A stretch of DNA of 64,000 bases from Azolla caroliniana (taxonomy: Eukaryota > Polypodiophyta). Below, piece by piece: positions 22,441 to 35,400 of this stretch. Below the pieces are notes generated by a model, which was not told where the DNA came from, did no database searches, and saw nothing but the letters and a program-made list of their open reading frames with translations. The position numbers and the translations under genes were made by a program. Each line of letters opens with the position of its first letter. Within the stretch, counting starts at the first letter, position 1. The stretch covers positions 3,038,001-3,102,000 of the forward strand of contig JBHGNT010000003.1 in assembly GCA_043228905.1 (NCBI GenBank), written 5' to 3'.

Positions 22441-25400
22441 AAGAGACCTAGAACATCATTGAAGTCATACTTGTTCAGCTTCTTATTTAACAAATCAAGA
22501 AAAAAGGCTTGTATGCAATGCCGGATCAGTTCTTTTTTGAGGAGAAAATATCTTCTCTAATATCAAATAAGGCTTAAAAAATTTGTAAACAATACATGAT
22601 GAGCCATCATGCTTGTTGAAATGGTTCTTTATCACTAGTGACATATTTTCCTCCAAGTTGATCACTTGATGGAAAACAGAGGGGTTTATGCCTCATGGCT
22701 AACCAATAGGTTGCAAGTTCAATTCTCATGTTCTGTCAATTGATGGGATTGCAGTGTAAAACTCTCCATTGTATATTTACCAAAATACCCTGAGACAGGA
22801 TTCCAAAAAATACCCTTTCATGTCTCAGTCCTACAATTTCCCTTTGTCTCTACATTTCATCTTTTCTCTATATAATTTCCTCCAAGCCGTAGTGAAACAA
22901 AGAAAGATACAATACTTGTCTCTAAGAGGTCATAATTCACATGTTCCATGCCCTTGTGAAAATGGGAATTGAATCTTGAAACAGTTTGACTTTAGAAACA
23001 AAAAACCAGAATAAATATGCAATGCATTCAGATGTTCCATGACCTAGAGAAAATAAAACAATACTTGTTTGCTAAGCAGTCATCTCCAATATTGGCTAGT
23101 TGAAGATGAAAAGAAAATTAAATGGAGAAAACACCATTACTGCTGGTTGATAATGGGTTTGATTAGTTGATGATGTGAATAATGATATTGCAAGTGATTT
23201 GTGCATGAAATTGAGCTATTGCTCAATTGGTTCCAACTCCTTTATAATGTTGTGGTAGTGACGTTACTTGTGTTGTACTTGATTGATCTATAACATGGGA
23301 AGGAAGGGTGATGGTGTCAATAAAGGTCATGAGGGTTGTTCGCTACTATGGTTTATACACTTAGCAATATCTTTTGAAAACTTCTCTCATCTCTTGATTT
23401 CTGACAAATATATAAGATCTCAAAAGTTTCTTCTCTTCACATTTGATGGTATGAAGTGGGCTAGCCAAAATGCCTTATTGGAAGAGGTGTTGGTATCTCC
23501 TCTATTTCATTACAAATAATACAATGGCAAAAGGTATGTTTGTTTGGTTGCACCTAGCGTGGAGTGGCATAGTTCCTCCTTACATTTGCATGTTTATATG
23601 TTTGTCTCGATCTTTAATTGATGTGAAAAAGGTCATAAGTTGCCTTATCACATTATGATGTAGTTAAGATAGATGTGTATCCATATCAGATGTTGGGAAC
23701 TAGGTTTGCATATTGTTTCCACACGTCAACCTAGCATATTCTACATTTTGCCAAGAGTATAGTGTGAATATAATTTGATCAACTATTGAAAAGTCTAAAA
23801 GAGGCGGTAACAAGTTCCATGTTGTAAACATCATGTCTATCAAAATTTATATCATTACTCAATTGTAATTTAATATATTTTTTAACATTTCTCACTATTA
23901 TTTTGTTAATTAATGTAATTAACTTTAGAACAAGCAGAGAAGTCTTGGTAATCTACCATGACTACGTTTCCAACTTGAGAGGACGTGCTCACAAATCTGT
24001 TCAGGTAGCTAATGTTCTTAGTGAGCCATCTCCCTTTCAAATGGTTTGATCGATGTCTTCTTTGCATCCACTTTGATGATATCGATTAGATAATTTGATT
24101 CTTCTCTTGTTGAAGGTGACCAAGGGCAAGTTAAGATGTATTGGAATGGGGGAGATGCATTCATGTGAAATAAAACATTCTTTTATATGAGGATCCCTTT
24201 TGAGCCAAAAGTTTTGATGGCATAAGTTCCACTATTGTATACCTTTTAGGTTAAGCAAGTTGGTTATTGTGGTTCTTGCACAAGGTCTCTCTTTGTCATA
24301 GGAACCCATTGATTTAATTGAACTCCCAAGATTGGGATCCCCCTATGAATGGTCTCATAGTTGCAATAGGTTAAATGGTCTATAACACGTCACCGATCCT
24401 CAATATATTACTTGCCAATCATTGTCAATAGAGCTTCTTAACCTTTTCATGTGATCTTAACAAAATAAGGCTTCGGTGAAACTGGATGCATTACATGTCC
24501 GAATTGGGAAAGCCTTTTATTGTAGTAGGCCTTTCTTGGTGATGGAGCTTTTGTAAGTTATTCAATTGCAAGACTCTTGTTGCTTTGGCATACAATTTTT
24601 TAACCTTTTTGAAAGAGGCTATACAAAGGGTCTACCACATGTCTGAATTGGGGAAGCCATTTATTGTAGTAGACAAATGGTCCATACTTTTTTTGCACTT
24701 CCATAATTTTGTAATGTGTCTCCTTCATACATTGTATTGCTTCCACTTTAGTTATACAAGGCTTCCTTAGATATGATCCACATAAGCGACTTACAAAAAA
24801 TACTTAATTGACACCAAATATGCTAATTTGTCTCGCAAGCCTGAGATTCAAGTCCTCTTAACCTTAGAGATAGCCCTACCACATACCACAATCATGATTG
24901 TCCACAAGTTGATGACATGCTTGAGTGCCATTTCCTTGGCAATTAATCAATTTTCTTATTGTTCACAATTGTTGGGATTAAATGACAATTTGTCAACTTT
25001 CTTGCCCTCCACAATTGTGGGGATTTACCAACTTTCAAAGAGATAAATTGAAATTGGTCGTAGGTGGAAGATAGGCAACCCATGGAAATCTTTACTACTC
25101 TCCCCAAGGAAGAGTTTGCAAATTCCTATGACCCAATCAAATCCCAAAGTTTCATATGGGAACCTTATTGACATGTTGCATATAATGAATGACACCATAC
25201 CATCCGATCCTTCACTTCCCTCATACCAATACAGTGAAGCGTTTTGACTCATGAGTAAGAGTATGGTTGCATAGGAGGGTCACAGAATCCCGAGATCTCG
25301 GAATGGTCTTTACACATGGGAAAAGTTATCTTGAATGAAGCGATACCATCTCATTCTTCTTTTCTCTTGTACTGGTCCGAGGGACCGTTTGGATCGGGAT

Positions 25401-25640
25401 CTCGTGGAGACAACGTTAGCCGACTGTGTACCCATTCAGATTCCCCCCTTGCCCTGGGCCCTTTTGACACAACACACACACCACACACACCACAGGCTTC
25501 TGCTTTACATATAAAACATTAAAATTCCGTTTGTTTTTTGGGTTTTAATAAACAGAGGAGATCCCCTGTTTTGCCTTCTTGGCATCACCATGTCTTCTGT
25601 GATTCATTTGTTGAAGAAGGTGGATCCCTTCTGCTAATGA
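22441..25640. other. Intergenic, no gene; small repeats and SIP promoter
   Basis: AT-rich. A SINE-like tRNA word (B-box-like GCAAGTTCAATTCTCA) lies at 22711-22726. Two similar 44-bp stretches (CCGAATTGGGAAAGCC and TGAATTGGGGAAGCC) lie at about 24488-24531 and 24633-24674. Just before the aquaporin gene are a CA-rich run (25471-25496) and a TATA-like ACATATAAAAC (about 25508), consistent with a promoter. No coding region was recognised. Confidence 0.5.
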
Positions 25641-25648
25641 ATTGATTC

Positions 25649-28600
25649 ATGAAGATGGGTGTCACCAAATGGATCCCAAGATTAGGGTTCATTAGCTTCG
25701 TATGCGCAGACATGGCTATGGCATTCCTTTGGGTCTTTTTGAACTCAATTCTCAGTGTCTCAATAGACATAAATTTGCCCTATATTGGAATGGCAACGAA
25801 GAAACTCGTCAAGAAATCATGTGTTGTGGCGCTGCTCTTTATCTTCTATGGTCTCTCAAAGCTTACCAGAGGAGCTACATATAATCCTCTCACTATCATT
25901 GCTTATGCTGCTGCAGATATCTCCCATTTCCCACTCTATCTTCTTTCGATTCGAGTTCCGGCACAGGTACATGATGAATTATTTTTTTATATTTTTTTCC
26001 TCTATATTTTGTTTAAAAAGAAATGCTTTTGCTCAAAGTCACCACCATCTTCGTTTTCTTCTTCTTCTTATGTTACCTGGTTTATGAAGATTATTGGAGC
26101 TGTGTGTGGCGCATTTGCATCGGTTTCATGCATTCCGAAGATGTACAGACATCTAATGACTGGACCATATCTTCGTGTTTCACCTCATGTAGGAGCTCTC
26201 ATAGAAGGTGTTCTCACTTTTGGGGTTGTGTTTATTGCATTGGCATCGAACATCCGAGGACCCACTAGTGGTATCAGAAAGACTTGGATTACGAGCATCT
26301 CAAGAGTCTCCATCAGCATTCTCGGGGCAAACTATACTGGTCCTGCTATGAACCCAGCTAATGTAACATAATCTTAGCCTTCACTTTTGTTTTATGTCTT
26401 CAATCATCAGTAAATTCTTCTTCGTCAATGTGTCAAAATTTGGTGCATGAAAAATGCAAAAAGAATTATGTGCTAGAATAGCAAGAACACGAGAGTAAGA
26501 AAGTTCAGTGTCATGGAACCAAACTTCTGTTGGTTTTATGACAGTGATAAGACCCATCAAAGAAGGATAGAATTCTAGTGATTTCTTCAAGTAGGCCAAC
26601 TCCCAAACCTAATGCACTTTTGTGAAGTACACCTTGTGAAGAATTGCCGAGATAAGAATGGGCTATATATAACGTGGTTGAGATGTACTAGTTATATTGA
26701 TGAGATGCATGATGTCAGTGGGGATTTATATAATCATGATTGGGGTTCAATTGCGTATTGTTTTACAATAGTTCATTTTAAAAATATTATTCTAATTTAA
26801 TTCAGAATGTCTTCTCTTCTATGGATGTTATGGAGATGTAAGTACAATGTTTTGGACAGATCTATCTTTTACAACATAGGCTTAGAATAAATTAATTAAC
26901 AAGGATGAGATTTTTCTCTGAAAAGTGGCTTCAATTGTGATGTGAGCTCTTTTAATCACTTGGAAGAATTTGTTTAGAATATATCTTTGAGAGGGCATCT
27001 CTACTTCAAATTAACATATATGGTACCTAAAAGAGCCAGAACCTATATCCTTGGGGATATCTCTATCATCCATTTTCTCTTTATAAGAAACTTAAGGTTG
27101 CCCTAGCAAGAGGCAGTTTGATTCTAAAGAGATGTACTTGAGAATAATATGTTATCTTGTTAAGGATTTGGGATATCTGCACAGTTTTGCATAGATGCAT
27201 GATGTGATGATGGACTAGATTGCATAAACATTTTGGATGATTTTATAGCACAAGCCTTGTTGAGGGTGCCAAAGGATCCAATCCATAGAAAGCCTAGGAG
27301 TACCACTTGAGGTCAAAAGCATAGGAGTACCACTTGAGATCTAAAGCATAGCAGTACCACTTGAAAATCCAATCCGCAGAAAGCAACTTAGAACAAACTA
27401 GTAAGCATATATGAATTTCTGTCCATGCATGTATGCATTCCTAATCATACTGATAATGAAATTGATACCACTCTCAATACTCTTCCTGGAAGCTTTCAAT
27501 GTAAGTAGTTTGAAAGCATTCCACCCGGTACAGAGCACTCACATCATAGTCACAGAATGCTCACTCAAAGTCCTGTACAAAAAGCCTCATATGCTAGCGT
27601 AAGAAATAGGAGTAGAAGAGAAAGAGGGGACAAAGGAATGGTGAAACTATAGCAAGGGACATGGTGATAAACACCACATCGTGTAATAAGAACACCCTGT
27701 TGTAATCAAGAGAAAGACATTTATTAAGGGTGGTTTGTATCCCCAATATATTGTTAATTGTGAGAGGAAAGAAGGGTACTCTGGAGATATTCCATTCTAG
27801 AGAGCTCCAATTTGAGAGTTTGCAAGACATACATTTTATTATTGTCTTGGAGGTCAAATATGACCTATGGGACCCATTTGGTACATTTTCACATAGTATG
27901 TGTAGTTGGTCGGTGACTCTCAATGTTTAATATATATACTACTGAGCATTGCAATTGAGAATGTACATTAATAGACTACAAGAGAATTGTGTGTAGGGAT
28001 AGGACTAGATTGACAATGTGAGATGGATGGAGGGAGGGAGAGAGAGAGAGAGAAAGAGAGAGAAAGCTATATTGATGTCTTTTTTGAGGCCAAAACAGAG
28101 TATAAGGCAAAAGTGAGTAACAATTCTCAATCTTCAAGAACTTTACTACTGAACGTCGCAATTTAGAGTGTGCACTATGATTGAGAGAATTTTGTTTAAG
28201 GATTGGACTTGGTCAAAGATGTATGGAAAGCATAGTCATGTGTGATTGAAGGCAGAGTATTGTAGTAAAGTGTGATCCTCAGACTGCCAAACTTGTTCAG
28301 GGAAAATTGTGCATAGTTGATTACTCTCAGCACTTGTTCCTCAACATCCTGTTTCACTTCAAAACAAGTGTGAACTAAATTGTATGGCAAACAATAAGAT
28401 GGGGGTTAACATGTATGGATGTTTGTGGTTTTCCTGTTTGGTGAAGAATATGGTTTTGTAGTTAGTTGTTCATAAAAGAAGAGGTATAAAATATTGAAAT
28501 GAAATTATACGTAGAAAACAAGGAGAAAAGAAACAAATCGCGTCATAGTGTTATGTGCCTAGGAAGGCACGTTCTGGGATGCGGGGGTTGAAAGCCATCG

Positions 28601-31600
28601 CTCGGATGGACTCCCTAACTGGCAGGGATCGGACTGCTGCCAAAAACCATAACATGGGGACTATCCGCTCGCCGCAGGGCTAGTCGTACACAACAGGAGC
28701 AAGGTAACTCCCCCAACATAGGTATTGTAATGTGTTGAACGTGAGGCTTGACATTTTTCTCATGTCATGATACATTGGCATTGCAAAAAGACCTCGTTCA
28801 TAGAAGAATCTATTGATGCATCATGAAGCAAGTGTGTTGCATCGTATCTTTCAAACTATTTATTCATTTCTTGCATTTAATTGGAACACAAAATATTTCT
28901 TTGAAGTTTCTTTCGGATCTTTTTGCTTGCTTCCCATGTGATTCTAGGAAGTTGATGTGAGGAACCTTTTTGAACCTTGAGCAACCCTTTCATAGACATG
29001 ATCTCAATGGGAGGTAATCCCATCTTAAGAAGTAGGGATGACTTGAAGAAACTTTGTAAGACAATGCTTTTGTACATTTTGAAACTCTTTTAAAGTGGAC
29101 CAAATGCCAAACTAATCTATAGAAAACAAGACTGGATGGTGGAGAGGCTTGCGAGAGGATGCGGAGTTTCAAATTCCATTTGATGGCAATGTGTGTTGGC
29201 ATTCTCATCTTCCATTAAGAGTTTAGATATTCATTTGGAGGGTTATGGTTGTGGGATTACCCTTGAAGATGTGCTTAGGTAGTGGAATATTAACTCAAGG
29301 TTGTGTTTCTTTTGCACATATTTCTAGAATATAATATACATCGTTTTACCACTTGCTCAATGTCCAGATCTATTTGGACATTCATATCTGTTTTGTGGAT
29401 TTCCATTCCCAGGGTTTCAAAAACCTGATTTCCAATGGGTCTTTCTAAATCTTGAGTGAATATCGGTTCCATTGCATTTTGAGATAGTGTTTTGTTTCTT
29501 GAGCTAATGGAGCTAATGGAACGTTTGGAGGATGCAGAATGCTCTGTATTTGATGCACAAGCAAGAGTGCAACATATATTAGATGATTGAAAGGTAGTTT
29601 CCTTTGGCAGTTCTCATTTTGGAAACTTCAGGGTTGTTTTTCATCCAAATATGTGTTTTAGTCTGGCACCATATTCAAATAATGCGTTGGCTCCTTTTCC
29701 TAATTGTCTCATAGGTGTATAGGAGCCCATAAGGATCTGTATGGTATCTTGGCGTTGAGTTCTTTGTAGTTTCCATTCTATAATTAATTAAGAAGAGAGA
29801 GAGAGAGAGAGAGGCGTCTCTAAGAGGCCAGAATGGTCTATAAGACCAATCAAGAGATTACATCTTAAAATGTTCTCTCATTGAGAACAAGCCAAATAAA
29901 CATATCCAAGTAAGAAGGTAAATATAAATATATTGTAATTTTGTCTCTGGAATGGAGAGTCTCCGAAGCAAGGAAAGCACCTGCGATGGTGAGAGATAAT
30001 GGCCTTTATCTGTCGATGATAAGGGTGATGAGATCGTGATCCATGAGACCAGGGCTTACATGCATGATAGATTGGTATTGCCCGATTTATTGTAACCCCT
30101 TTGAAATGTCATGGTTGGGAGCCCAGTCGTGTAACCCTTGATTGACTTGTAGCGTAAGTAAGAGTAATGGGGCTAAAGAAAGTTGTGATTGTTCTTTGTT
30201 GATGAGCTTGTGTGGCTGAATTGTTACCTTCAACAACTTCTTCCCATGGCTATAGTTTTGTAGCATGTTGCAGCATATGTAATAAAAAGTGTGAAACATG
30301 AGCCTCTACATCTTTCTGAAGCCAAGATACATTGACAGTATAAAAAAGCCTTATTCATATATAAATCTGTTGATGCTTGACAAATCATGAAACAAATATA
30401 ATGTGTCCCATTGGCCAAACCATTTCTTCATACCTTGCATCCATCTGGAACCCCAAATTTTGTTTTTATGTATTTTTTGAATCTTTTTCTTGTTTCACAT
30501 GTGGGATTCCTGGAAATCAATATGAGGGTCTTTTTTAACTTAAGTATGTAATCAACAACCCTTTCCATGGTTGGCAAGTGATTTTGTCTCGAGGCGTAGG
30601 AGCGTGTATGGCATTTGACCAAAGGGATCGACATATGCCTGTGACTGATGGCCTGTTCTTGTCAGTTCTAACCCAAGGGGTGGCACTTATTTGACTAGAC
30701 AAGATGTAGTTTGGAAACTTCCTGACATGATGGATCCATTTCAAAGCTTCATGTTGAGGTGTTTGAAATAGCTGTACTTTTAGCTTTCATTTTTTATGAC
30801 ATTTATTGTTTTATATTATTGCTCAGGAATTATCCGAAGCTTATAATTATCTGATTTATGTATGTATGCATGCAAGTTTGCTATTGTTTTTCTATTAGTT
30901 TCAAAGGTTTGATTTTGTTGCCTACTGCTGGATGATGGTAATTCTGAGCTTGACTTAATGGAATGATGTCCGTAGCCATCAACACTATTTGCCTGCAATT
31001 TGTAAAGATGTGTGTTTAGAGGCTAGAGGGAGTCTGGATATATCGCATGAAGATACAAATGGCTACCATAATACGAAAGTGAATGGGTGCCCAAATACTT
31101 TAGAACTTCTTCATTTCACGTAACTGATTGGGAAATTTAACATGTGGAAAAATAGGGCCAAGAATCACATTCCCTGTTAGGGGCGATTTTGTGAAAGTGA
31201 TTAATTTTTTATGAAATTGAGTACCCAAATATATTTTGAGCTCTCGCGGACAGGTGCTATCTCTTTATTGGGTTTGTCTAATATCCCCAACAACATAACA
31301 TAGTGTCAGGAATCAACAATGGGATACTTACATTGTATTGTCTATACTAGGAAATAAGTCATACTTTTAACATGGCTTGTTTTTTACTGTAAGGCAGAAA
31401 AGTACGTGAACTTGAGGTAAGGAAACTTTGTAATAGATAACATTGATAGGTATGAAAGGTTCATTGTTAATGCATATAAATTGATAAAGGGCTTTTAAAC
31501 GCATTAAATTCTCGCTTTAAAAAATTCAAGCCAAAAGGTTGGATGAGACTATTGATCTTATGCTATTACGAGAGTTCATGTGTATGGCTTTCAAAAATAT

Positions 31601-31791
31601 TTCAACAGGGTTTCATTGACTGAGTATTTGTTTTGATACAGGCATTTGGATGGGCGTATCTGAAAAACCAGCATAACACATGGGAACATTTCTATGTGTT
31701 TTGGATTGTCCCATTATTAGCTACATTACTTGCTGCTTGGCTAGCTCGTGCCATCCTTGTTCCTCGCAAGATTAAGGAGAAACAAAGTTAA
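25649..31791 (+). CDS. SIP1-like small basic intrinsic aquaporin (3 exons, 246 aa)
   Basis: SIPs are MIP-family channels, mostly in the ER of plant cells; SIP1s can carry water. Exons are 25649-25966, 26090-26362 and 31642-31791, all phase 0 with GT-AG introns. Protein features: TM1 with FLWVF; first pore loop ATYNPLT (NPL in place of NPA); RVPAQ before intron 1; GAVCGAFASV in the next helix; EGVLTFGVVF; second pore loop TGPAMNPAN, split from AFGWAYLKN by intron 2; and a basic C-terminus ending PRKIKEKQS. Length, LPAQ-like motif and GPAMNPANAFGWAY match SIP1, while NPL is the first motif usual in SIP2. Start may be 25649 or, more like other SIPs, Met 25655. Intron 2 is 5,279 bp and full of old repeats, but its splice sites look sound. 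Confidence 0.9.
27289..27366 (+). repeat. Three tandem copies of a 27-bp unit in SIP intron 2
   Basis: The unit AAAGCATAGGAGTACCACTT followed by GAG(A/G)TC occurs three times in a row with few changes. It is intronic, with no coding sense. Confidence 0.75.
27940..28235 (+). repeat. Diverged direct duplication in SIP intron 2
   Basis: The segment starting ACTACTGAGCATTGCAATTG at about 27940 recurs at about 28147 as ACTACTGAACGTCGCAATTT, and similarity continues for about 85 bases. A GA-rich tract (28033-28067) lies between the copies. Confidence 0.6.
28540..28715. other. GC-rich island inside SIP intron 2
   Basis: A block of about 170 bases with words such as GGGATGCGGGGGTTGAAAGCC and CCGCTCGCCGCAGGGC stands out from the AT-rich intron. 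It looks like a fragment of an inserted element, but I found no terminal repeats or coding motif that names it. Confidence 0.4.
28735..30600 (-). repeat. Two diverged copies of an unidentified repeat in SIP intron 2
   Basis: Stretches at about 28735-29000 and 30250-30560 share order and wording: TGATACATTGGCATTG against AGATACATTGACAGTA, then AATCTATTGATGC against AATCTGTTGATGC, and a shared minus-strand peptide-like segment with Pro-Arg-Ile-Thr and Lys-rich residues. They probably come from the same transposon family. Short minus-strand ORFs in both are broken and I do not recognise the protein. A GA microsatellite lies at about 29792-29812. Confidence 0.5.
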
Positions 31792-33245
31792 ATGATGGTT
31801 TGCAGTGAACTCTGCCACCATAGAGTTTAATCAAACAATTCATCAGCAACAAAATTTGTAAACCTTGCACAAGGATAAGGATGTATGATGGTTGTAAAGT
31901 AAAACTATAATACCCTAGTCAATGGAACCAATACAACGAGAGGATTAAATGAGGTAAATGACAAATTTACTACTAGTGATTATTGAACTCAAGATTATAT
32001 TTAACAAGATTCATTAAATTAACTGAGCAGTCTTTTCTGATTAGGAATTAGATCAGAATTTGAAGAATTTGAAAGCAAAACAACATTGAAAATAGACAAC
32101 CTTGATTTTGTTGCTGTATATTCTTTTGCCTCCGTGAAAAAACATATGAGAGATTTTAATGTTGATCAAAGCAGCCTGTTGCTTGTTGTATATTGATTTT
32201 CATCAAATAATTATCATTAAGTTATGAAAAGCTAAACTAGGTTGATGAATTCGTTATGGAAACTGGTATCATCTTAAACATGGATGTGCTGACAATAATG
32301 AATTTGTAAACATGGATATGTTCAAGGATGGAGTATATTCGAGTTTCCAGTGAGGGATTATGCTTCCAGACAACACTATGGCAGCAAGAAATGTATGCTA
32401 GATGTTTGAAGTCTATGTGCAATACCAAGGCATGGCACAAATATGAACCTCTAGTTTAAGTATATATACCTCTTCCTATAATCTTGTCACTTGACTTAGA
32501 GACATTTCTTTGAAGCTCAAAGTGAAGATATGAACGGAAATAAATGCAATGATTGTCTATCACATGATAACCTGAGTATTAAAAATATGATCGACATGCA
32601 CCTACATATCAAAACCTATGTCCAGAAGTTTGCTACCGACTTTGACAGCTTTATGGAAAACATAGTCTTATAAAACGAATTGTAGGTATTTCACATTATC
32701 ATCATTTTTAGTTGATGAAGGACCTTGTTCACATTCAATATTATATGATTGACTTTTATGTTTTTCATTAAACCTCACGTGGTTAGCAACTCATTCCCTT
32801 AACAAACCTATAGTTTTATTTCAAAATGAAGATCTGAACAGTACATGCCTCTTCTTGTATTCATGGCCTTTTGTCATTCTTATCTATAAGATGGTAATAC
32901 AGCCCTCGGTGCTTTTGGCTATGTTCATGAAGAAACATCCAACCATTACGATTAAAAAACAAATTTTAACTTGATCTATCTAATGATAGAGGATCATAGG
33001 TTAATCTTTGGAAAAGTTTTCCAAATTATCAACACATTAAAATGCTACCCCAGAAGAATCTATCGAACATCTAAAAGGATAAGATCACTCCCAAAAGGTG
33101 AGATATGAATTGGATGAAATGCTTTTGCGAAGATGTTCATTTTCTCTCAATTGGACATGCTTTCAGTTTCCAGAAGATTGTGCTCAAGTCCCAACCTGAA
33201 ACATGAACGATGTTGGACTCCTGAACTGTTTTTCTGTAATGAAGG
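31792..33245. other. Intergenic between convergent SIP and DUF247 genes
   Basis: AT-rich, presumably the 3' UTRs and flanks of both genes. No ORF with family features was seen. Confidence 0.5.
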
Positions 33246-34820
33246 TTAGCTTTGATAATAAGCTAGTACTGAATAGACTGTCTGGAGAGCTGACATGATT
33301 AGCAGTAATACGGCGGCGATGCTGGAAAGCCATAACCATGGCCGAGAAAAGAATTTAGCACAGAACTCCACATACATGACTCGCCAGTGGCTCTTGTAGT
33401 GTCCCAATATACTTTTTGTAATCGCTTCCCATCTTTGAGATGAGCATTCAGATATATTGATGCACATCTCATTCCACATTGTGACCAATTTTTCATCACT
33501 CCCAAGATGATTCTCTAACACTCCTGACCTATACAAGATTGTGAGATCTTCAGGGGTATCGATGAGTGAATCCATCATTATGGCATACCCACAAAAGTCG
33601 CCTCCTATTTTTGATGTTAGCTCATATGCAACAAGATTCCTTAAGATATCCTCTGTCTCATCGAACACCGCAAGTCGGGGGAGATCAAGCCTAAGTTTTT
33701 TCCTGTGATACTTGATTACCGATATATTACCTTTCCGAGCCTTAAACTTGATGCCGACCTTCAAGAGCTCTGATGCTCTTGGGAGGCGACAAGTCGGGAA
33801 ACGGACGGGATCTTCTGGCTTTTCTGAATTCGCCTTTTTACGAGAACATGAAATATAGAGATAATCAAGTAGATGCTCGCACTCGAGAACTGATATTCCT
33901 TGTATCAAGTCAGTGAGATCCTTGTGGTGGCTTTCACTCTCAGGGTGACTTATCATAAATGGATTTCTCCTCCAAACAATGTATTGTAAGCAATACACTA
34001 GTTCATTCAATTCAATGTCAGCTTCTGGAAGTTCAGTTATCCTCTTTAGAAATGAAATGGGGAGTTGGTTGCCCATCAAGAATAAATCTCTTAATGTTTG
34101 TGAGAATGTGATCTCGTTATTGATGAAAGTGAACAAGTAGCCACTAGTCTCATCGTCAGGGTTACAATCATGGATCACAAAGAGCAAGAATTCATAGAAG
34201 AAGATGGTATCAACACTCACCAAGAGTTGGAGAGAATCAAAGTTGTATGTTGGGAGGCCGAAATAGATGTTGCTAAGGCCATGGGGGTTGGGGATGACCA
34301 AATCAACTAGCTCTTTGAGGTTTGATATCTTCTTTCTACTCATGAATTCCTTCACACATAGTGCTTTACATCGATCTATAGGGGAAGGCTCGAGCTTCCG
34401 ACACAAGGGGCCAATAGTGACGATCCGGGGGCAATAACATTTGGGCTTCACCTCGAAGAGGGCACGAGGGATCGAGATGATGGCTCGACGCTTCTCAAAA
34501 GCAGGTCTCCGCGCATTTTCTATCTTTCTCTTCATGTATTCTTCCCACTCCTTTTCATTGAGTTTGGGTTGAGGAAGCTGTTCGACGGGAACATTGTGAA
34601 GTTCAGATAGCGGTATACCTCGGTCTCTAATACCAAAAATGTCGTAGTGAAGTTGTGATGATGGCGATGAGTCCATGAAATTGTTGTTGTTATTCTCTAT
34701 TTCTGCTCCTCCTCCATATGGTGAAGAAGGTCGTGTCATAGTAGGAACATAAGGAGAAATAGGTTCATATGGAAATGCCCACTGTGGATCACTCTGATTG
34801 GAGGTCCTTCCACTCATCAT
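33246..34820 (-). CDS. DUF247 domain protein (UPF0481 family), intact single exon
   Basis: A 524-aa ORF from ATG 34820 (MMSGRTSNQ) to TAA 33246, without introns, as is common in this plant family. A 110-residue variable N-terminus precedes the DUF247 region, which starts SIPRALFEVKPKCYCPRIVTIG (given in part: SIPRAL, then PRIVTIGPL) and continues with CKALCVKEFM, DTIFFYEFLLF, LMGNQLP and a C-terminal hydrophobic segment FSRPWLWLSSIAAVLLLI with a short tail. It is therefore predicted to be anchored by one C-terminal membrane helix. Molecular function is unknown for most members; DUF247 genes at the grass S and Z loci are linked to self-incompatibility, but nothing here points to that role. The second Met (34817) is an equally possible start. 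A decayed relative lies at 5440-6715 on the other strand. Confidence 0.92.
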   Translation of the reverse strand: MMSGRTSNQSDPQWAFPYEPISPYVPTMTRPSSPYGGGAEIENNNNNFMDSSPSSQLHYDIFGIRDRGIPLSELHNVPVEQLPQPKLNEKEWEEYMKRKIENARRPAFEKRRAIISIPRALFEVKPKCYCPRIVTIGPLCRKLEPSPIDRCKALCVKEFMSRKKISNLKELVDLVIPNPHGLSNIYFGLPTYNFDSLQLLVSVDTIFFYEFLLFVIHDCNPDDETSGYLFTFINNEITFSQTLRDLFLMGNQLPISFLKRITELPEADIELNELVYCLQYIVWRRNPFMISHPESESHHKDLTDLIQGISVLECEHLLDYLYISCSRKKANSEKPEDPVRFPTCRLPRASELLKVGIKFKARKGNISVIKYHRKKLRLDLPRLAVFDETEDILRNLVAYELTSKIGGDFCGYAIMMDSLIDTPEDLTILYRSGVLENHLGSDEKLVTMWNEMCINISECSSQRWEAITKSILGHYKSHWRVMYVEFCAKFFSRPWLWLSSIAAVLLLIMSALQTVYSVLAYYQS

Positions 34821-35400
34821 GTCTGTTCTAAAGATATGTTGTTAGTAATGATCAAGATGCCCTCCCCCTGTTCTGCTCTGCGAGCTTTCCTGCTAAGCTA
34901 ATCCGATCACATGATGATGATGCATCATGGTCCTTTACAGCAGTCATGCAAAAGATCCTCCCTGGTTCAAGGCCCCACGAGTCAAAAGTTGGATTCACAT
35001 TATGGGCTCGTTATGTCAAAAATCTCGACTCGGACAAAAATCACTACCGCAAACCTCTCTGTACCTTCCTTCAGCCTCTTTGCGCATCGTCATCCACGGT
35101 TTCTTGGAAACTTAAACCATGCTTCGGATGGACTCAGATTTTTTCCGCCTTTTTGTAGAACAGATTCGTCAAATTTATCTCTCGTGTAAATTATCCTCGA
35201 TCCCATTAGCAACACAATGCAAGTGGAGTGGATGTGTATGATCATAATGCATGCATGGTGCTCATTGGAATGTTGCTCAAAATGTGAGAGTATAGGTTGG
35301 TCTAAGATCCTAATAGAGAACCAATGGTGTCACCAGAATGTGGGCTTGGGCTTAAGGTATTTCTTGAGGACCCAACTAGTAATCTGCAACGGCTCAGCTC
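34821..35400. promoter_or_regulatory. Upstream region of the DUF247 gene
   Basis: This should contain the minus-strand promoter and leader. No clear TATA box or known element is distinguishable by eye; short + strand ORFs here show no family features. Confidence 0.3.

Noticed and set aside
27289-27366. CRISPR-like array
   Set aside because: Three adjacent copies without spacers in a plant intron; a simple tandem repeat.
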